DNA from: Hyphomicrobiales bacterium
Lineage (GTDB): Bacteria > Pseudomonadota > Alphaproteobacteria > Rhizobiales > Afifellaceae
Length of the DNA: 10,558 nt
Reading direction: 5' to 3'
Assembly: GCA_013812985.1 (NCBI GenBank)
Contig: JACCSN010000071.1
Coordinates: 1-10,558, forward strand
This document shows positions 1-7,470 of the stretch, piece after piece; position 1 is the stretch's first letter; each line of letters opens with the position of its first letter. Both the position numbers and the translations under genes were made by a program. The notes beneath the pieces were generated by a model, which saw only the letters and a list, made by a program, of their open reading frames with translations, was not told where the DNA came from and made no database searches.

Positions 1-303
1 CTGAAGGCCGGCGCGGACGCGCTAAAACTGTTTCCCGGCGAAGCGCTGCCGCCGGCGGTCGTGAAGGCCTGGAAGGCCGTGTTCCCGCCGGCCGTGGCGA
101 TGCTACCGGTCGGCGGCATCGCGCCCGAGACGATGGCGGGTTACGTCGCGGCCGGCGCGGCGGGTTTCGGCATCGGCTCGGCGCTCTACAAGCCGGGCAT
201 CGACGCCGCTGAAATTGGGCGGCGGGCGGAGGTTTTCGTGAGGGCTTGGCGGGAGGTTTGTCATCCCGGAAACCGAGCCCGCGAGGTTGTCCGGGATCCA
301 TAA
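1..303 (+). CDS. dgoA: 2-dehydro-3-deoxy-6-phosphogalactonate aldolase, C-terminal part
   Basis: Frame 1 is open from the first base to a TAA at 301-303, giving the last 100 residues of an aldolase of about 200 residues; the N-terminal half lies outside the window. The enzyme cleaves 2-dehydro-3-deoxy-6-phosphogalactonate to pyruvate and glyceraldehyde 3-phosphate in galactonate / Doudoroff-type sugar-acid catabolism (cytosolic class I aldolase). The motif ALKLFPGE contains the expected Schiff-base lysine (bases 25-27). LPVGGIAPETMAGYVAAGAAGFGIGSALYKPG is typical of the phosphate-binding end of the KDPGal branch rather than of the KDPG (Eda) branch; in that motif the key positions are the VGGI turn and the GIGSALY segment. 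The protein normally ends soon after the FVRAWRE helix. Here about 14 further residues (from CHPG onward) and the stop codon are supplied by the palindromic repeat at 257-405, so the tail is probably a late, neutral extension. Confidence 0.88.
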   Translation: MKAGADALKLFPGEALPPAVVKAWKAVFPPAVAMLPVGGIAPETMAGYVAAGAAGFGIGSALYKPGIDAAEIGRRAEVFVRAWREVCHPGNRAREVVRDP

Positions 304-405
304 ACGCCGGAGGGCGAAAGGCAGCCTGAAACGCTTCTCGTCCTTCTGATCTCTTCGGCGTTTATGGATCCCGGACTTGGCCGAAGGCCAATCCGGGATG
401 ACAAA
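257..405. repeat. Imperfect ~150 bp palindromic intergenic repeat
   Basis: Two nested pairs of arms are exact. The outer pair TTTGTCATCCCGGA (257-270) matches the reverse complement of TCCGGGATGACAAA (392-405). The inner pair TCCGGGATCCATAAACGCC (290-308) matches the reverse complement of 357-375. The centre (309-356) is unpaired or weakly paired. The element resembles the GGATCCCGGA / CCGGGATGAC interspersed repeats that I know from rhizobial-type alphaproteobacteria; that family assignment is from memory. It encloses the dgoA stop codon and the first ATG of the following open frame. As RNA it could fold into a long stem and act as a terminator or 3'-end stabiliser for dgoA. Confidence 0.85.
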
Positions 406-444
406 GGCGTGGGGCATTCCTTGAGCAAGCCGACGGAAGGCACT

Positions 445-1692
445 GTGGCGGCAGACTCCCAAGCCTCGCCTGGCAAGGGAAAGCCCCACACCCGCCGCTG
501 GGCGGCGCAGCGCTGGCTCATTGACAACGTCATCGCCGCCAACGGCATCGACTGGGATCAGCCGCGCTCCGTCTACCTGAACGCGCCCTGTGGCATGGAG
601 GCGGCGCCGGATTTTGCGGCGATCCGCGCAAGCGTCAAGAAATTCGCCGATTGCTCCCCGGCATTCGAGGCGTTTGCCCGCCGCCGCCAGGCCAAGGCGG
701 AAGCGGCCGAGGCCGCCGGCCAGCTCGTGACGGCGCGCGGAAACTATTTCGTCGCGGCGATCCATTGGGGCGCGGCGCAATGGCCGATCGAGGAGAACAA
801 CGAAGCGAACCTCGCCTTCAATCGCTCCAAGCGCGACTGCTACGCGGCCTATGCGCGGCTGGCCGACCACCGCGTCGAGGCTGCCTGGATCCCGTTCGGC
901 GACAAGGCGCTGCCGGCTTGGCTCCACCTGCCGCCCGGCTATGCGGGCGGACCCGTTCCCGCCGTTGTGGCGGTTCCGGGGATGGACTCGTTCAAGGAGG
1001 GCCTTGTCTCGCTCTATGGCGATCCGTTCCTCAGCCGCGGCATGGCGGTGCTCGCGCTGGACGGGCCGGGCCAGTACGAGAGCGCGGTGCTGGGCGTTCC
1101 GGTCAGCATGGAGAACTGGCTCCTGGCCGGCCCCGCCGTCAGGGACTGGCTGCTCCAGCGCCCCGAAATCGACCCGGCGCGGATCGGCATTGCCGGGCGC
1201 AGCTTCGGCTCCTTCTTCGCGACGATCATCGCCGCCAGCGAGCCGCGCTTCGCCGCCTGCGCCGTCAGCGCGGTCTGCCACGAGCCGGGTTTTCACACGA
1301 TCTTCGAGGAGGCTTCGCCGACCTTCAAGATGCGCTTCATGTATATGGCGGGTTTCTCGGACGAGGACGCCTTCGACGCGTTCCGCAAGTCGCTCACCTG
1401 GGAAGACTACGCGGAGACGATCCGCATGCCCTATCTCTGCCTCGCCGGCGAGCACGACGAACTGAGCCCGCTGGAGCACACCTTTCGGCTGATCGATCGC
1501 CTCGCCGGGCCGAAGCAGCTCGTCATCTACCAGGGCTCGCGGCACTCGATCGGCGGGCCGGCGGCCCAGAACGGCCCGCATCCGCCCGGGCTCGTCGCGG
1601 ACTGGATGGAAGCGCGGCTGTCCGGCACGGAGACGGCAAGCGAGCGCTGGTTCGTCGAGACAAGCGGGAAGGTGGTGAAGACGCCGCTTTAG
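445..1692 (+). CDS. Alpha/beta hydrolase, FrsA / 2,6-dihydropseudooxynicotine hydrolase-like
   Basis: This is a complete cytosolic alpha/beta-hydrolase of about 415 residues. It has an N-terminal helical region (RRWAAQRWLIDNVIAANGID near residue 20), a cap-like helical segment to about residue 140, then the hydrolase core. With the start at 445, the nucleophile is Ser253 in GRSFGS, the acid is Asp338 in AGEHDELSP and the base is His367 in GSRHSIGG. Order and spacing fit the family that includes 2,6-dihydropseudooxynicotine hydrolase, which cleaves C-C bonds, and related esterases. The true substrate cannot be read from sequence. Start choice is uncertain. ATG at 364 lies inside the palindromic repeat without a Shine-Dalgarno site. 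TTG at 421 is possible (it would begin MSKPTEG). GTG at 445 has GGAAGG at 435-440, four bases upstream, and I prefer it. The gene is co-directional with dgoA, 141 bp after its stop, but the intervening palindrome argues against simple cotranscription. Confidence 0.85.
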   Translation: MAADSQASPGKGKPHTRRWAAQRWLIDNVIAANGIDWDQPRSVYLNAPCGMEAAPDFAAIRASVKKFADCSPAFEAFARRRQAKAEAAEAAGQLVTARGNYFVAAIHWGAAQWPIEENNEANLAFNRSKRDCYAAYARLADHRVEAAWIPFGDKALPAWLHLPPGYAGGPVPAVVAVPGMDSFKEGLVSLYGDPFLSRGMAVLALDGPGQYESAVLGVPVSMENWLLAGPAVRDWLLQRPEIDPARIGIAGRSFGSFFATIIAASEPRFAACAVSAVCHEPGFHTIFEEASPTFKMRFMYMAGFSDEDAFDAFRKSLTWEDYAETIRMPYLCLAGEHDELSPLEHTFRLIDRLAGPKQLVIYQGSRHSIGGPAAQNGPHPPGLVADWMEARLSGTETASERWFVETSGKVVKTPL

Positions 1693-1726
1693 CGTCCGTC
1701 CCGAACCTTCCAAACGCTGTACACAG

Positions 1727-1835
1727 CCCTCATCCTGAGGTGCGGAGCGAAGCGAAGCCTCGAAGGACGAGGGCGTATCCAGCGCTCGCCGGACCGTCCT
1801 TCGAGACGCCGCTCCGCGGCTCCTCAGGATGAGGG
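1727..1835. repeat. Palindromic interspersed repeat, CCCTCATCCTGAGG type
   Basis: The ends CCCTCATCCTGAGG (1727-1740) and CCTCAGGATGAGGG (1822-1835) are exact inverted copies of 14 bp. Inside them, CTCGAAGGACG (1759-1769) pairs exactly with CGTCCTTCGAG (1795-1805), leaving a central loop of about 25 bases. Imperfect arms (GCGGAGCG against CGCTCCGC) lie between. I recognise the TCATCCTGAGG...CCTCAGGATGA ends as a repeat common in rhizobial and Bradyrhizobium-like genomes; this is from memory. It sits between two convergent transcription units (hydrolase ending at 1692, higA ending at 1905) and could serve as a bidirectional terminator. The remaining bases 1836-1904 show nothing I can name. Confidence 0.85.
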
Positions 1836-1904
1836 TGGGAGTGTTAGGGACGGGCTCTTGGACCACGAGCGGCCGGAAGCTGAATTGCGAGGGCTGCGGA
1901 AGAC

Positions 1905-2189
1905 TCAGACAGGGGTAAACCGCTCCACCTTGATCTGGTCGGACCTTTTCATGGCCTCCGCCAGATCGTGCTGCATCTGCAAGCCGGCCCAAACCTCCGG
2001 CTTGCCGCCGAAAGCCTTGGAAAGTCGGATCGCCATTTCCGGCGAAACACCCCGGCGCTCATTCACCAACTCCGAAAGCGCCACACGGGACACGCCAAGC
2101 TTTCTGGCGGCGTCGGTGACAGTCAGCCCAAGCGGCTCAAGGCATTCCTGCCTGACGATCCGGCCGGGATGCGGCGGTGAGTGCATCAT
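1905..2189 (-). CDS. higA: HigA-family antitoxin (XRE helix-turn-helix)
   Basis: This is a 94-residue antitoxin of the HigA/VapI group. It neutralises the neighbouring HigB toxin by direct binding and usually represses its own operon. The N-terminus MHSPPHPGRIVRQECLEPLG is typical of the family, followed by an XRE helix-turn-helix over about residues 22-60 (TVTDAARKLGVSRVALSELV and the NERRGVSPEMAIRL recognition/third helix region) and the PEVWAGLQMQHDL segment near residues 65-76. AGGAG lies eight bases before the first ATG (complement of 2198-2202) and overlaps the toxin TAG stop, so translation of the two genes is probably coupled. Two adjacent ATG codons (2189 and 2186) could both serve. 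It is second in the operon, the usual order for higBA. Confidence 0.93.
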   Translation of the reverse strand: MMHSPPHPGRIVRQECLEPLGLTVTDAARKLGVSRVALSELVNERRGVSPEMAIRLSKAFGGKPEVWAGLQMQHDLAEAMKRSDQIKVERFTPV

Positions 2190-2200
2190 TCGCGTCGCTC

Positions 2201-2479
2201 CTAATGGTAATCGACCAAGTCCACCTCAGTCACGTTTCCATCATCAAGCCGGAAGACCACACGCCAGTTGGCCCGGACCGTCACGGCCCAGGAGCCTTTC
2301 AGGTTTCCCTTCAGCGGGTGCAGCCTGAATCCCGGTAGGTCAAGGTCGCCCGCCTCCGTCGCGCGATCAAGAAGGGCCAGAATATTCTCGATTTTATCAA
2401 GATGTTCCGACGAGACCCCGCTCCGATCGCCTTGTTCGAAGAGGCGCTTCAAGCCGCGATGGCGGAAACTCGCGAGCAT
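2201..2479 (-). CDS. higB: HigB/RelE-superfamily toxin
   Basis: This is a 92-residue toxin of the RelE/ParE superfamily, HigB branch. Family members are ribosome-dependent mRNA endonucleases. Visible motifs are SFRHRGLKRLFE (residues 4-15), HPLKGNLKGSWAVTVRANWR (residues 54-73), the VVFR strand and the C-terminal VDLVDYH; HPLKG, the WR pair and the YH end are characteristic. An ATG at 2494 extends the frame by five residues, but it overlaps the best -10 element and adds residues not found in the family, which usually begins M-x-x-SFR. I therefore chose the ATG at 2479. The gene is 11 bases before higA and divergent from the glutamate dehydrogenase gene, with a 148-bp shared intergenic region. 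Confidence 0.93.
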   Translation of the reverse strand: MLASFRHRGLKRLFEQGDRSGVSSEHLDKIENILALLDRATEAGDLDLPGFRLHPLKGNLKGSWAVTVRANWRVVFRLDDGNVTEVDLVDYH

Positions 2480-2492
2480 GATTGTATGTAGC

Positions 2493-2522
2493 ATATAACG
2501 ATACGGGTTACAACAAAGTCAA
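2493..2522 (-). promoter_or_regulatory. Predicted sigma-70-like promoter of higBA
   Basis: On the minus strand, TTGACT (complement of 2517-2522; five of six consensus bases) is followed after 18 bases by TTATAT (complement of 2493-2498). Transcription would begin around 2486, leaving only a few bases before the ATG at 2479, so the toxin message would be nearly leaderless; there is no Shine-Dalgarno site. The assignment is by consensus match only. Confidence 0.5.
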
Positions 2523-2576
2523 GCGACGGCGACTCGCGGGAACGATGGACTCAGGCTGTTGAGGGGGGCAGCGATA

Positions 2577-2613
2577 TGCCATCGTAACGCATCGCTGCGT
2601 TCGCAACGACAGA
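2577..2613. repeat. Fragment of a 'TTGCGAGCG-AGCGAAGCAA' type interspersed repeat
   Basis: The minus strand reads TGTCGTTGCGAACGCAGCGA then TGCGTTACGA. This closely resembles the widespread proteobacterial repeat whose translation gives a CEERSDEAI-like string; here the minus strand gives CRCERSDALRW. It includes a perfect 6-bp hairpin, AACGCA (2586-2591) and TGCGTT (2596-2601), around a TCGC loop. The fragment ends just before the glutamate dehydrogenase Shine-Dalgarno site, so it lies in that gene's 5' leader. The family assignment is from memory. Confidence 0.6.
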
Positions 2614-2627
2614 CGGGGAGGACGCGC

Positions 2628-5600
2628 ATGCCCAACCGCTTCGAGGCCGAGAAGAAGAAGCGGCTTGCCGCCGCGCGCAAGATCCTCGCGGGCGAGCCGG
2701 GGGGGAAGCTCCTCGCCGCCTTCGCCGAGCTCCTGTTCGAGCATGCCGCCGGCGAAGACCTGATCGAATACGAGCCTTTCCGCCTCGCCGAAATCTGCCG
2801 CGAGGCGTTCAGCTTCTTCCGAAGGCGGAGCGAGCCGACCGCGGTCAGGGTCGCCGACCTGCCGGGCAAGGATGTGAAGGCCCGGTCGCATTCCGTGATC
2901 GAGCTTCTCGCCGGCAACCGGCCGTTCATCTTCGATTCGGTGCTGGCGGAACTGCAGGCTTCGGGCCATGCGGTGCGGCTGATCGTGCATCCGATCATGG
3001 AGGTCGAGCGGAGCGAGGCCGGCGAGGCTCTGAGCGTCGCGCCGGCCAAGCGGGGCGCGCCAGCGGCGAAGCGGCGCGAAAGCTTCATCCATGCCCATGT
3101 GCCGCTGATCCGCGACCCGGCGGCCAAGGAGGCGCTTGCCGGCGGCCTTAAATCGCTCCTGGCCGAAGTCCGCCAGGTCACCGACGACTGGCGGCCGATG
3201 CGGGCCCAGCTCCGCGGGGCGGTCAACGATCTGCGCAACGACCCGCCGCCGCTCTCCGAAGATAGCGTCGAGGAGGTCATCGCGTTCCTGGAATGGCTGG
3301 AGGCGGATAATTTCGTCTTCCTCGGCACTCGGGAATATTCCTACGGGGCCCTCGACGACGCCGCGATGGACCAGCCGAGCGCCGGCGGGCTGGGGCTGCT
3401 CGCCGATCCGGCTGTCAAGGTGCTTCGACGCGGCGGCGAGCTCGTCACCATGACGCCGGAGCTTCGCGCCTTCCTGACGTCCGCCGATCCGCTCATCGTC
3501 ACCAAGGCCAACGTCAAGTCCCGCGTGCACCGCCGCGACTACATGGACTATGTCGGCGTCAAGCGCTTCGACGACGGCAAGGTGGTCGGCGAGCTGAGAA
3601 TCGTCGGCCTCTTCACCTCGACCGCCTTCACCAGCTCCGCGACGAAAATCCCGCTGATCCGGCGAAAGGTCGCCGGCGTCCAGAGGCGCGCCGGCTTCGA
3701 CCCGCTCAGCCATTCCGGCAAGGCGCTCTTGAACATCCTGGAGCATTATCCGCGGACGGAGCTGTTCCAGGCCGATGAGGACCAGCTCCTTGAATCGGCG
3801 CTGGCGATCCTTCAGCTGGAAGAGCGGCCCCGCGTGCGCGCGCTCATCAGGCGCGACCGCTTCGACCGCTTCGTCTCCATCCTCGTCTTCGTGCCGCGCG
3901 ACCGCTACACCTCCGATCTCAGGGAGCGGATCGGGGCCGTCCTGGCGGAGATGTTCGACGGCCGCGTGTCGGCGTTCATCCCCGATTTCTCGCACACGCA
4001 CCTGACCCGCGTTCAGTTCATCATCGGCCGCAGCCCCGGCGCCGGGCCGGAACCGGAACAGGGGGATGTCGAGGCGCGAATCCGCGCCATCGTCCGTAGC
4101 TTCGAGGATGAGCTGGGCGAAACGCTGAACAACGGCTTCGAGCCGGAACGCGCGGCGGAGCTCATCAGAAGCTACGCCCGCGCCTTCGGCTCCGACTACC
4201 GGGCGGCGTTCACCGCCGCGAATGCGGTCGCCGACATTTCGGTCGCGGAGAGCCTGGAGGAAGGCGATGTGGAAGCCCGCTTCTTCCGGCGCGAGCGGAC
4301 TCCGGACGACGAGGTTTCCCTCCGGCTGCATCACCTCGATGAGCCGATTCCGCTGTCGAAGCGGGTGCCGCTTCTGGAGAATCTCGGTTTCTCGGTGATC
4401 GACGAGCGTACCTATTGCATCGCGCGCGAGTCCGGCCCGGGCGTCTTCCTCCACGAGATGACGCTCACCTTGCAGAACGGGCTCGCCTTCGACGACGCGG
4501 CCGCGGATCGGCTGCGCGAGGCCTTGCTCGCCATCTGGCGCGACCGCGCCGAGAATGACGGATTCAACGCGCTTGTGCTCGGGGCCGGGCTGGGCTGGCG
4601 CGACGCGGCGCTGCTGCGAACGGTGGCGCGCTACCTCCGGCAGACGGATCTCCCATACTCGCTGGACTATCTATGGGCCGCGCTGCGGCGTTACCCCGCC
4701 GCCGCGGCGCTGCTCACCGAGCGCTTCGCCGCGCGGTTCGCGCCGGATGTGCGGCAGCGGGAAAAGGCTGAGGAGCGGGCCGACAAGGCGATCGAGGCGG
4801 CGCTGGAAGGCGTCGCGAGCCTCGACGACGACACGATCCTGCGGGCGTTTCGCGATGTGATCGCGGCGGCCGTCCGGACCGACTTCTACGTCGCGGCCGA
4901 GAATGGCGGCGCCCCCTCGACGATCACGCTGAAGCTGCAACCCGACGCGCTCGCCTTTGTCCCGGCGCCGCGGCCATTCAGGGAGATCTTTGTTCATTCC
5001 CCGGAAGTCGATGGGCTGCATCTGCGCTTCGGGCCGGTGGCGCGCGGGGGCTTGCGCTGGTCTGACCGGCCGCAGGATTTCCGCACGGAGGTGCTGGGGC
5101 TGGTCAAGGCGCAGCAGGTCAAGAACGCCGTCATCGTGCCGGTCGGCGCCAAGGGCGGCTTCGTGCCGAAGCGGCTGCCGGCCGGCGGCGGCCGCGACGC
5201 CATTTTCGAAGCGGGGCGACAGGCCTACATCAAATTCGTCGACCGGCTGCTGTCGGTCACGGACGACATCGAAGGCGAGGCGATCGTCGCGCCTGAAGGC
5301 GTGCTCCGCCATGACGGCGACGATCCCTATCTGGTGGTGGCGGCCGACAAGGGCACGGCGACCTTTTCCGATACCGCCAACGCGATCTCGACCGGCCGCG
5401 GCTTCTGGCTCGGCGACGCTTTCGCCTCCGGCGGCTCCGCCGGCTATGACCATAAGGCCATGGGCATAACCGCGCGCGGCGCCTGGGAGGCGGTGAAGCG
5501 GCACTTCCGGGAGATGGACTTCGACATCCAGAGCCGGCCGTTCACGGTGGCGGGCGTCGGCGACATGTCGGGCGACGTCTTCGGCAATGCGATGCTTCTG

Positions 5601-7427
5601 TCGCCCTGCATCAAGCTCATCGCCGCCTTCGACCATCGCGACATTTTCATCGATCCGAATCCCGACCCGGCCCGCGCGCTGGAGGAACGCCAGCGTCTCT
5701 TCCAGTTGCCGCGGTCGAGCTGGCAGGACTACGACCGGGCGCTGATCTCCAAGGGCGGCGGCGTGTTCTCCCGCGCGGAAAAAGCGATCACGCTGTCGCC
5801 GGAAGCACGCAAGGCGCTGGAGCTCGACAAGGCGAGCCTGCGGCCGGCCGAAGTGCTTTCGGCCATCCTTCGCGCGCCGTTCGACCTGCTCTTCTTCGGC
5901 GGCATCGGCACTTATTTACGCGGCCCTGACGAGACGAACGCCGACGTCGGTGATAAGGCCAACGATGCGATCCGCATACCCGCGACGGAGGTTGCCGCCA
6001 GGGTGATCGGCGAGGGCGCCAATCTCGGCATGACGCCAAAGGCTCGCATTGCTTACGGGCTGAAGGGCGGGCGCTGCAATTCCGACGCGATCGACAATTC
6101 GGCCGGGGTGAACACCTCGGATGTCGAGGTTAACATCAAGATCGCGCTTGCCCCGGCGGTGCGATCCGGACGGCTGGGCGCCGACGATCGTCTGACGCTC
6201 CTGCGCTCCATGACCGAGGACGTCGCCGCGCTGGTGCTCCGCAACAATTACGGGCAGACGCTGGCGATCTCGCTTGAAGAGCGGCGGGGCGTCGGCAACC
6301 TCGAACACCAGATCCGGCTCATGGGCGATCTGGAGGCGCGCGGGCTCCTTGACCGGGCGGTCGAAGACCTGCCGCAGAATGCCGAGCTGCAGGCGCGCGC
6401 CGCGGCGGGCAAGGGGCTGACCCGACCGGAGATCGGCACGCTGCTCGCCTTCGCCAAGATCGCGCTCACGGCGGACCTGGTCGATTGCGGCGTCCCCGAC
6501 GACCCGTATCTCGCCCGCGAGCTGTTCCGCTACTTCCCCGAAGCGATGCGGGAGCCCTTCGCAGCCGACATCGAGGGTCACCGGCTGCGCCGCGAGATCA
6601 TCGCCACCCAGCTCGCCAATTCGCTCATCAACCGGGGCGGGCCGACGCTGCTCGTGGCGGCGCGCGACCGCGCCGGGGCCGGCGTCAACGACATCGCCGG
6701 CGCCTATGCGGCGGTGCGCGATTCGCTTGCGCTCCAGGACCTTCACGCCGAGATCGACGCGCTCGACGCCAGGATTTCCGGGCAGCTTCAGCTGGAGCTA
6801 TACGCCATCGTCCAGGACGTGCTTGTCGACCGGATCGGCTGGTTCACCCGCAATCTCGACCCGGCTCAAGGGCTCGCCGACATCGTGGCTGCGTATCGCA
6901 CCGCGCTGGCGGAACTCGCCGCGATCCTGCCGGAGCTGTTGTCCCGCCCGCAGGCGAAGGCGCTCCGTGAGACGGAAGGGCGGCTCAGGTCCGGCGGTGT
7001 CCCGGACGCATTGGCCGCGCGGCTGGCGCTGTTCCCGACTCTGGCGCGGGCGACGGATGTCGTCCTGATCGCCGGCCGCACTGGCCAGGGGCTGCGCGCT
7101 GCCGCTGAATCTTTCGTCGCGGTCGGCGAGCGCTTCGGCTTCGATCGCATCGACGGCATGATCGCCGAGGTTGCGGCCACGGAATACTACGAGGGCCTGG
7201 CGCTGCAGAAGGCGCGCGACAGCCTGGAGACGGCGCGCCGGGACCTTGCCGGCAGCGTGCTGGCGGCGGGGCGCGGCCCGGCCGACGTGGAGGCATGGGC
7301 GGACGGCGCCGGCGGCCGAGTCGCCGCCACGGTGGAGCAGGTGGAGAAGATCCTCGCCGACCCGCGTCCCAGCACAGCCAAGGTGACGGTGGCGGCGAGC
7401 CTGCTGGCGGAGCTGGCGCGGGGGTGA
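2628..7427 (+). CDS. gdhB: NAD-specific glutamate dehydrogenase, large (180 kDa class)
   Basis: This complete 1599-residue protein matches the usual ~1600-residue length of the large bacterial NAD-glutamate dehydrogenases. It oxidatively deaminates glutamate to 2-oxoglutarate and ammonium with NAD+, in the cytosol, feeding glutamate-family amino acids into the TCA cycle. The N-terminal half carries the ACT-like regulatory regions (HPIMEVER near residue 120, FLEWLEADNFVFLGTREY near 220-237). The catalytic part shows GLRWSDRPQDFRTEVLGL near residues 806-823 and NAVIVPVGAKGGF with Lys832 just before it and Lys842 inside it. It continues with KGTATFSDTAN near 908 and FASGGSAGYDHKAMGITARG after it. 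The Rossmann motif GVGDMSGDVFGN (about 975-986) and GGIGTYLRGPDETNADVGDKAND (from about 1090; key positions GIGTY and DKAND) complete the set. The ATG at 2628 has GGGGAGG at 2615-2621 with six-base spacing; 23 in-frame upstream codons run through repeat sequence and are rejected. No frameshift or stop interrupts it. Toxin-antitoxin modules flank it on both sides. Confidence 0.96.
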   Translation: MPNRFEAEKKKRLAAARKILAGEPGGKLLAAFAELLFEHAAGEDLIEYEPFRLAEICREAFSFFRRRSEPTAVRVADLPGKDVKARSHSVIELLAGNRPFIFDSVLAELQASGHAVRLIVHPIMEVERSEAGEALSVAPAKRGAPAAKRRESFIHAHVPLIRDPAAKEALAGGLKSLLAEVRQVTDDWRPMRAQLRGAVNDLRNDPPPLSEDSVEEVIAFLEWLEADNFVFLGTREYSYGALDDAAMDQPSAGGLGLLADPAVKVLRRGGELVTMTPELRAFLTSADPLIVTKANVKSRVHRRDYMDYVGVKRFDDGKVVGELRIVGLFTSTAFTSSATKIPLIRRKVAGVQRRAGFDPLSHSGKALLNILEHYPRTELFQADEDQLLESALAILQLEERPRVRALIRRDRFDRFVSILVFVPRDRYTSDLRERIGAVLAEMFDGRVSAFIPDFSHTHLTRVQFIIGRSPGAGPEPEQGDVEARIRAIVRSFEDELGETLNNGFEPERAAELIRSYARAFGSDYRAAFTAANAVADISVAESLEEGDVEARFFRRERTPDDEVSLRLHHLDEPIPLSKRVPLLENLGFSVIDERTYCIARESGPGVFLHEMTLTLQNGLAFDDAAADRLREALLAIWRDRAENDGFNALVLGAGLGWRDAALLRTVARYLRQTDLPYSLDYLWAALRRYPAAAALLTERFAARFAPDVRQREKAEERADKAIEAALEGVASLDDDTILRAFRDVIAAAVRTDFYVAAENGGAPSTITLKLQPDALAFVPAPRPFREIFVHSPEVDGLHLRFGPVARGGLRWSDRPQDFRTEVLGLVKAQQVKNAVIVPVGAKGGFVPKRLPAGGGRDAIFEAGRQAYIKFVDRLLSVTDDIEGEAIVAPEGVLRHDGDDPYLVVAADKGTATFSDTANAISTGRGFWLGDAFASGGSAGYDHKAMGITARGAWEAVKRHFREMDFDIQSRPFTVAGVGDMSGDVFGNAMLLSPCIKLIAAFDHRDIFIDPNPDPARALEERQRLFQLPRSSWQDYDRALISKGGGVFSRAEKAITLSPEARKALELDKASLRPAEVLSAILRAPFDLLFFGGIGTYLRGPDETNADVGDKANDAIRIPATEVAARVIGEGANLGMTPKARIAYGLKGGRCNSDAIDNSAGVNTSDVEVNIKIALAPAVRSGRLGADDRLTLLRSMTEDVAALVLRNNYGQTLAISLEERRGVGNLEHQIRLMGDLEARGLLDRAVEDLPQNAELQARAAAGKGLTRPEIGTLLAFAKIALTADLVDCGVPDDPYLARELFRYFPEAMREPFAADIEGHRLRREIIATQLANSLINRGGPTLLVAARDRAGAGVNDIAGAYAAVRDSLALQDLHAEIDALDARISGQLQLELYAIVQDVLVDRIGWFTRNLDPAQGLADIVAAYRTALAELAAILPELLSRPQAKALRETEGRLRSGGVPDALAARLALFPTLARATDVVLIAGRTGQGLRAAAESFVAVGERFGFDRIDGMIAEVAATEYYEGLALQKARDSLETARRDLAGSVLAAGRGPADVEAWADGAGGRVAATVEQVEKILADPRPSTAKVTVAASLLAELARG

Positions 7428-7444
7428 GTCCGTTCCATGTGCTT

Positions 7445-7462
7445 TATGGTGAAATCACCATA
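7445..7462. promoter_or_regulatory. Perfect 8-2-8 palindrome, candidate operator of the Tad/Ata module
   Basis: TATGGTGA (7445-7452) and TCACCATA (7455-7462) are exact inverted copies around AA. The palindrome lies 8 bases before the toxin ATG and overlaps a weak -10-like CATACT (7459-7464). This is where an autorepressing antitoxin would bind. No Shine-Dalgarno site precedes the toxin ATG, so a leaderless transcript starting near 7471 is possible. Binding by the adjacent HTH protein is inferred. Confidence 0.65.
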
Positions 7463-7470
7463 CTCGTGCT

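Noticed and set aside
651..1832. 393-residue plus-strand frame overlapping the hydrolase
   Set aside because: It is the +2-shifted shadow of the hydrolase, arginine/glycine-rich, and its end is made of the repeat at 1727-1835.
103..1992. 629-residue open frame on the minus strand
   Set aside because: It runs antisense to dgoA and the hydrolase, passes through both palindromic repeats, and has arginine-rich, low-information composition typical of shadow frames in GC-rich DNA.
2480..2516. Possible HigA operator (TTGTA ... TACAA and GTAAC ... GTTAT pairs)
   Set aside because: Arms are only 4-5 bp with long or imperfect spacing, which is expected by chance in this AT-richer stretch.
2508..4454. 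648-residue open frame on the minus strand opposite the start of gdhB
   Set aside because: It is antisense to a strongly conserved gene with a good ribosome-binding site; the translation shows no domain and has shadow-frame composition. Part of it crosses the repeat at 2577-2613.
4671..5636. 321-residue minus-strand frame inside gdhB
   Set aside because: It lies opposite the most conserved catalytic part of gdhB; the reading is a codon-bias shadow.
5916..6746. 276-residue minus-strand frame inside gdhB
   Set aside because: Antisense shadow without recognisable domain or start signal.
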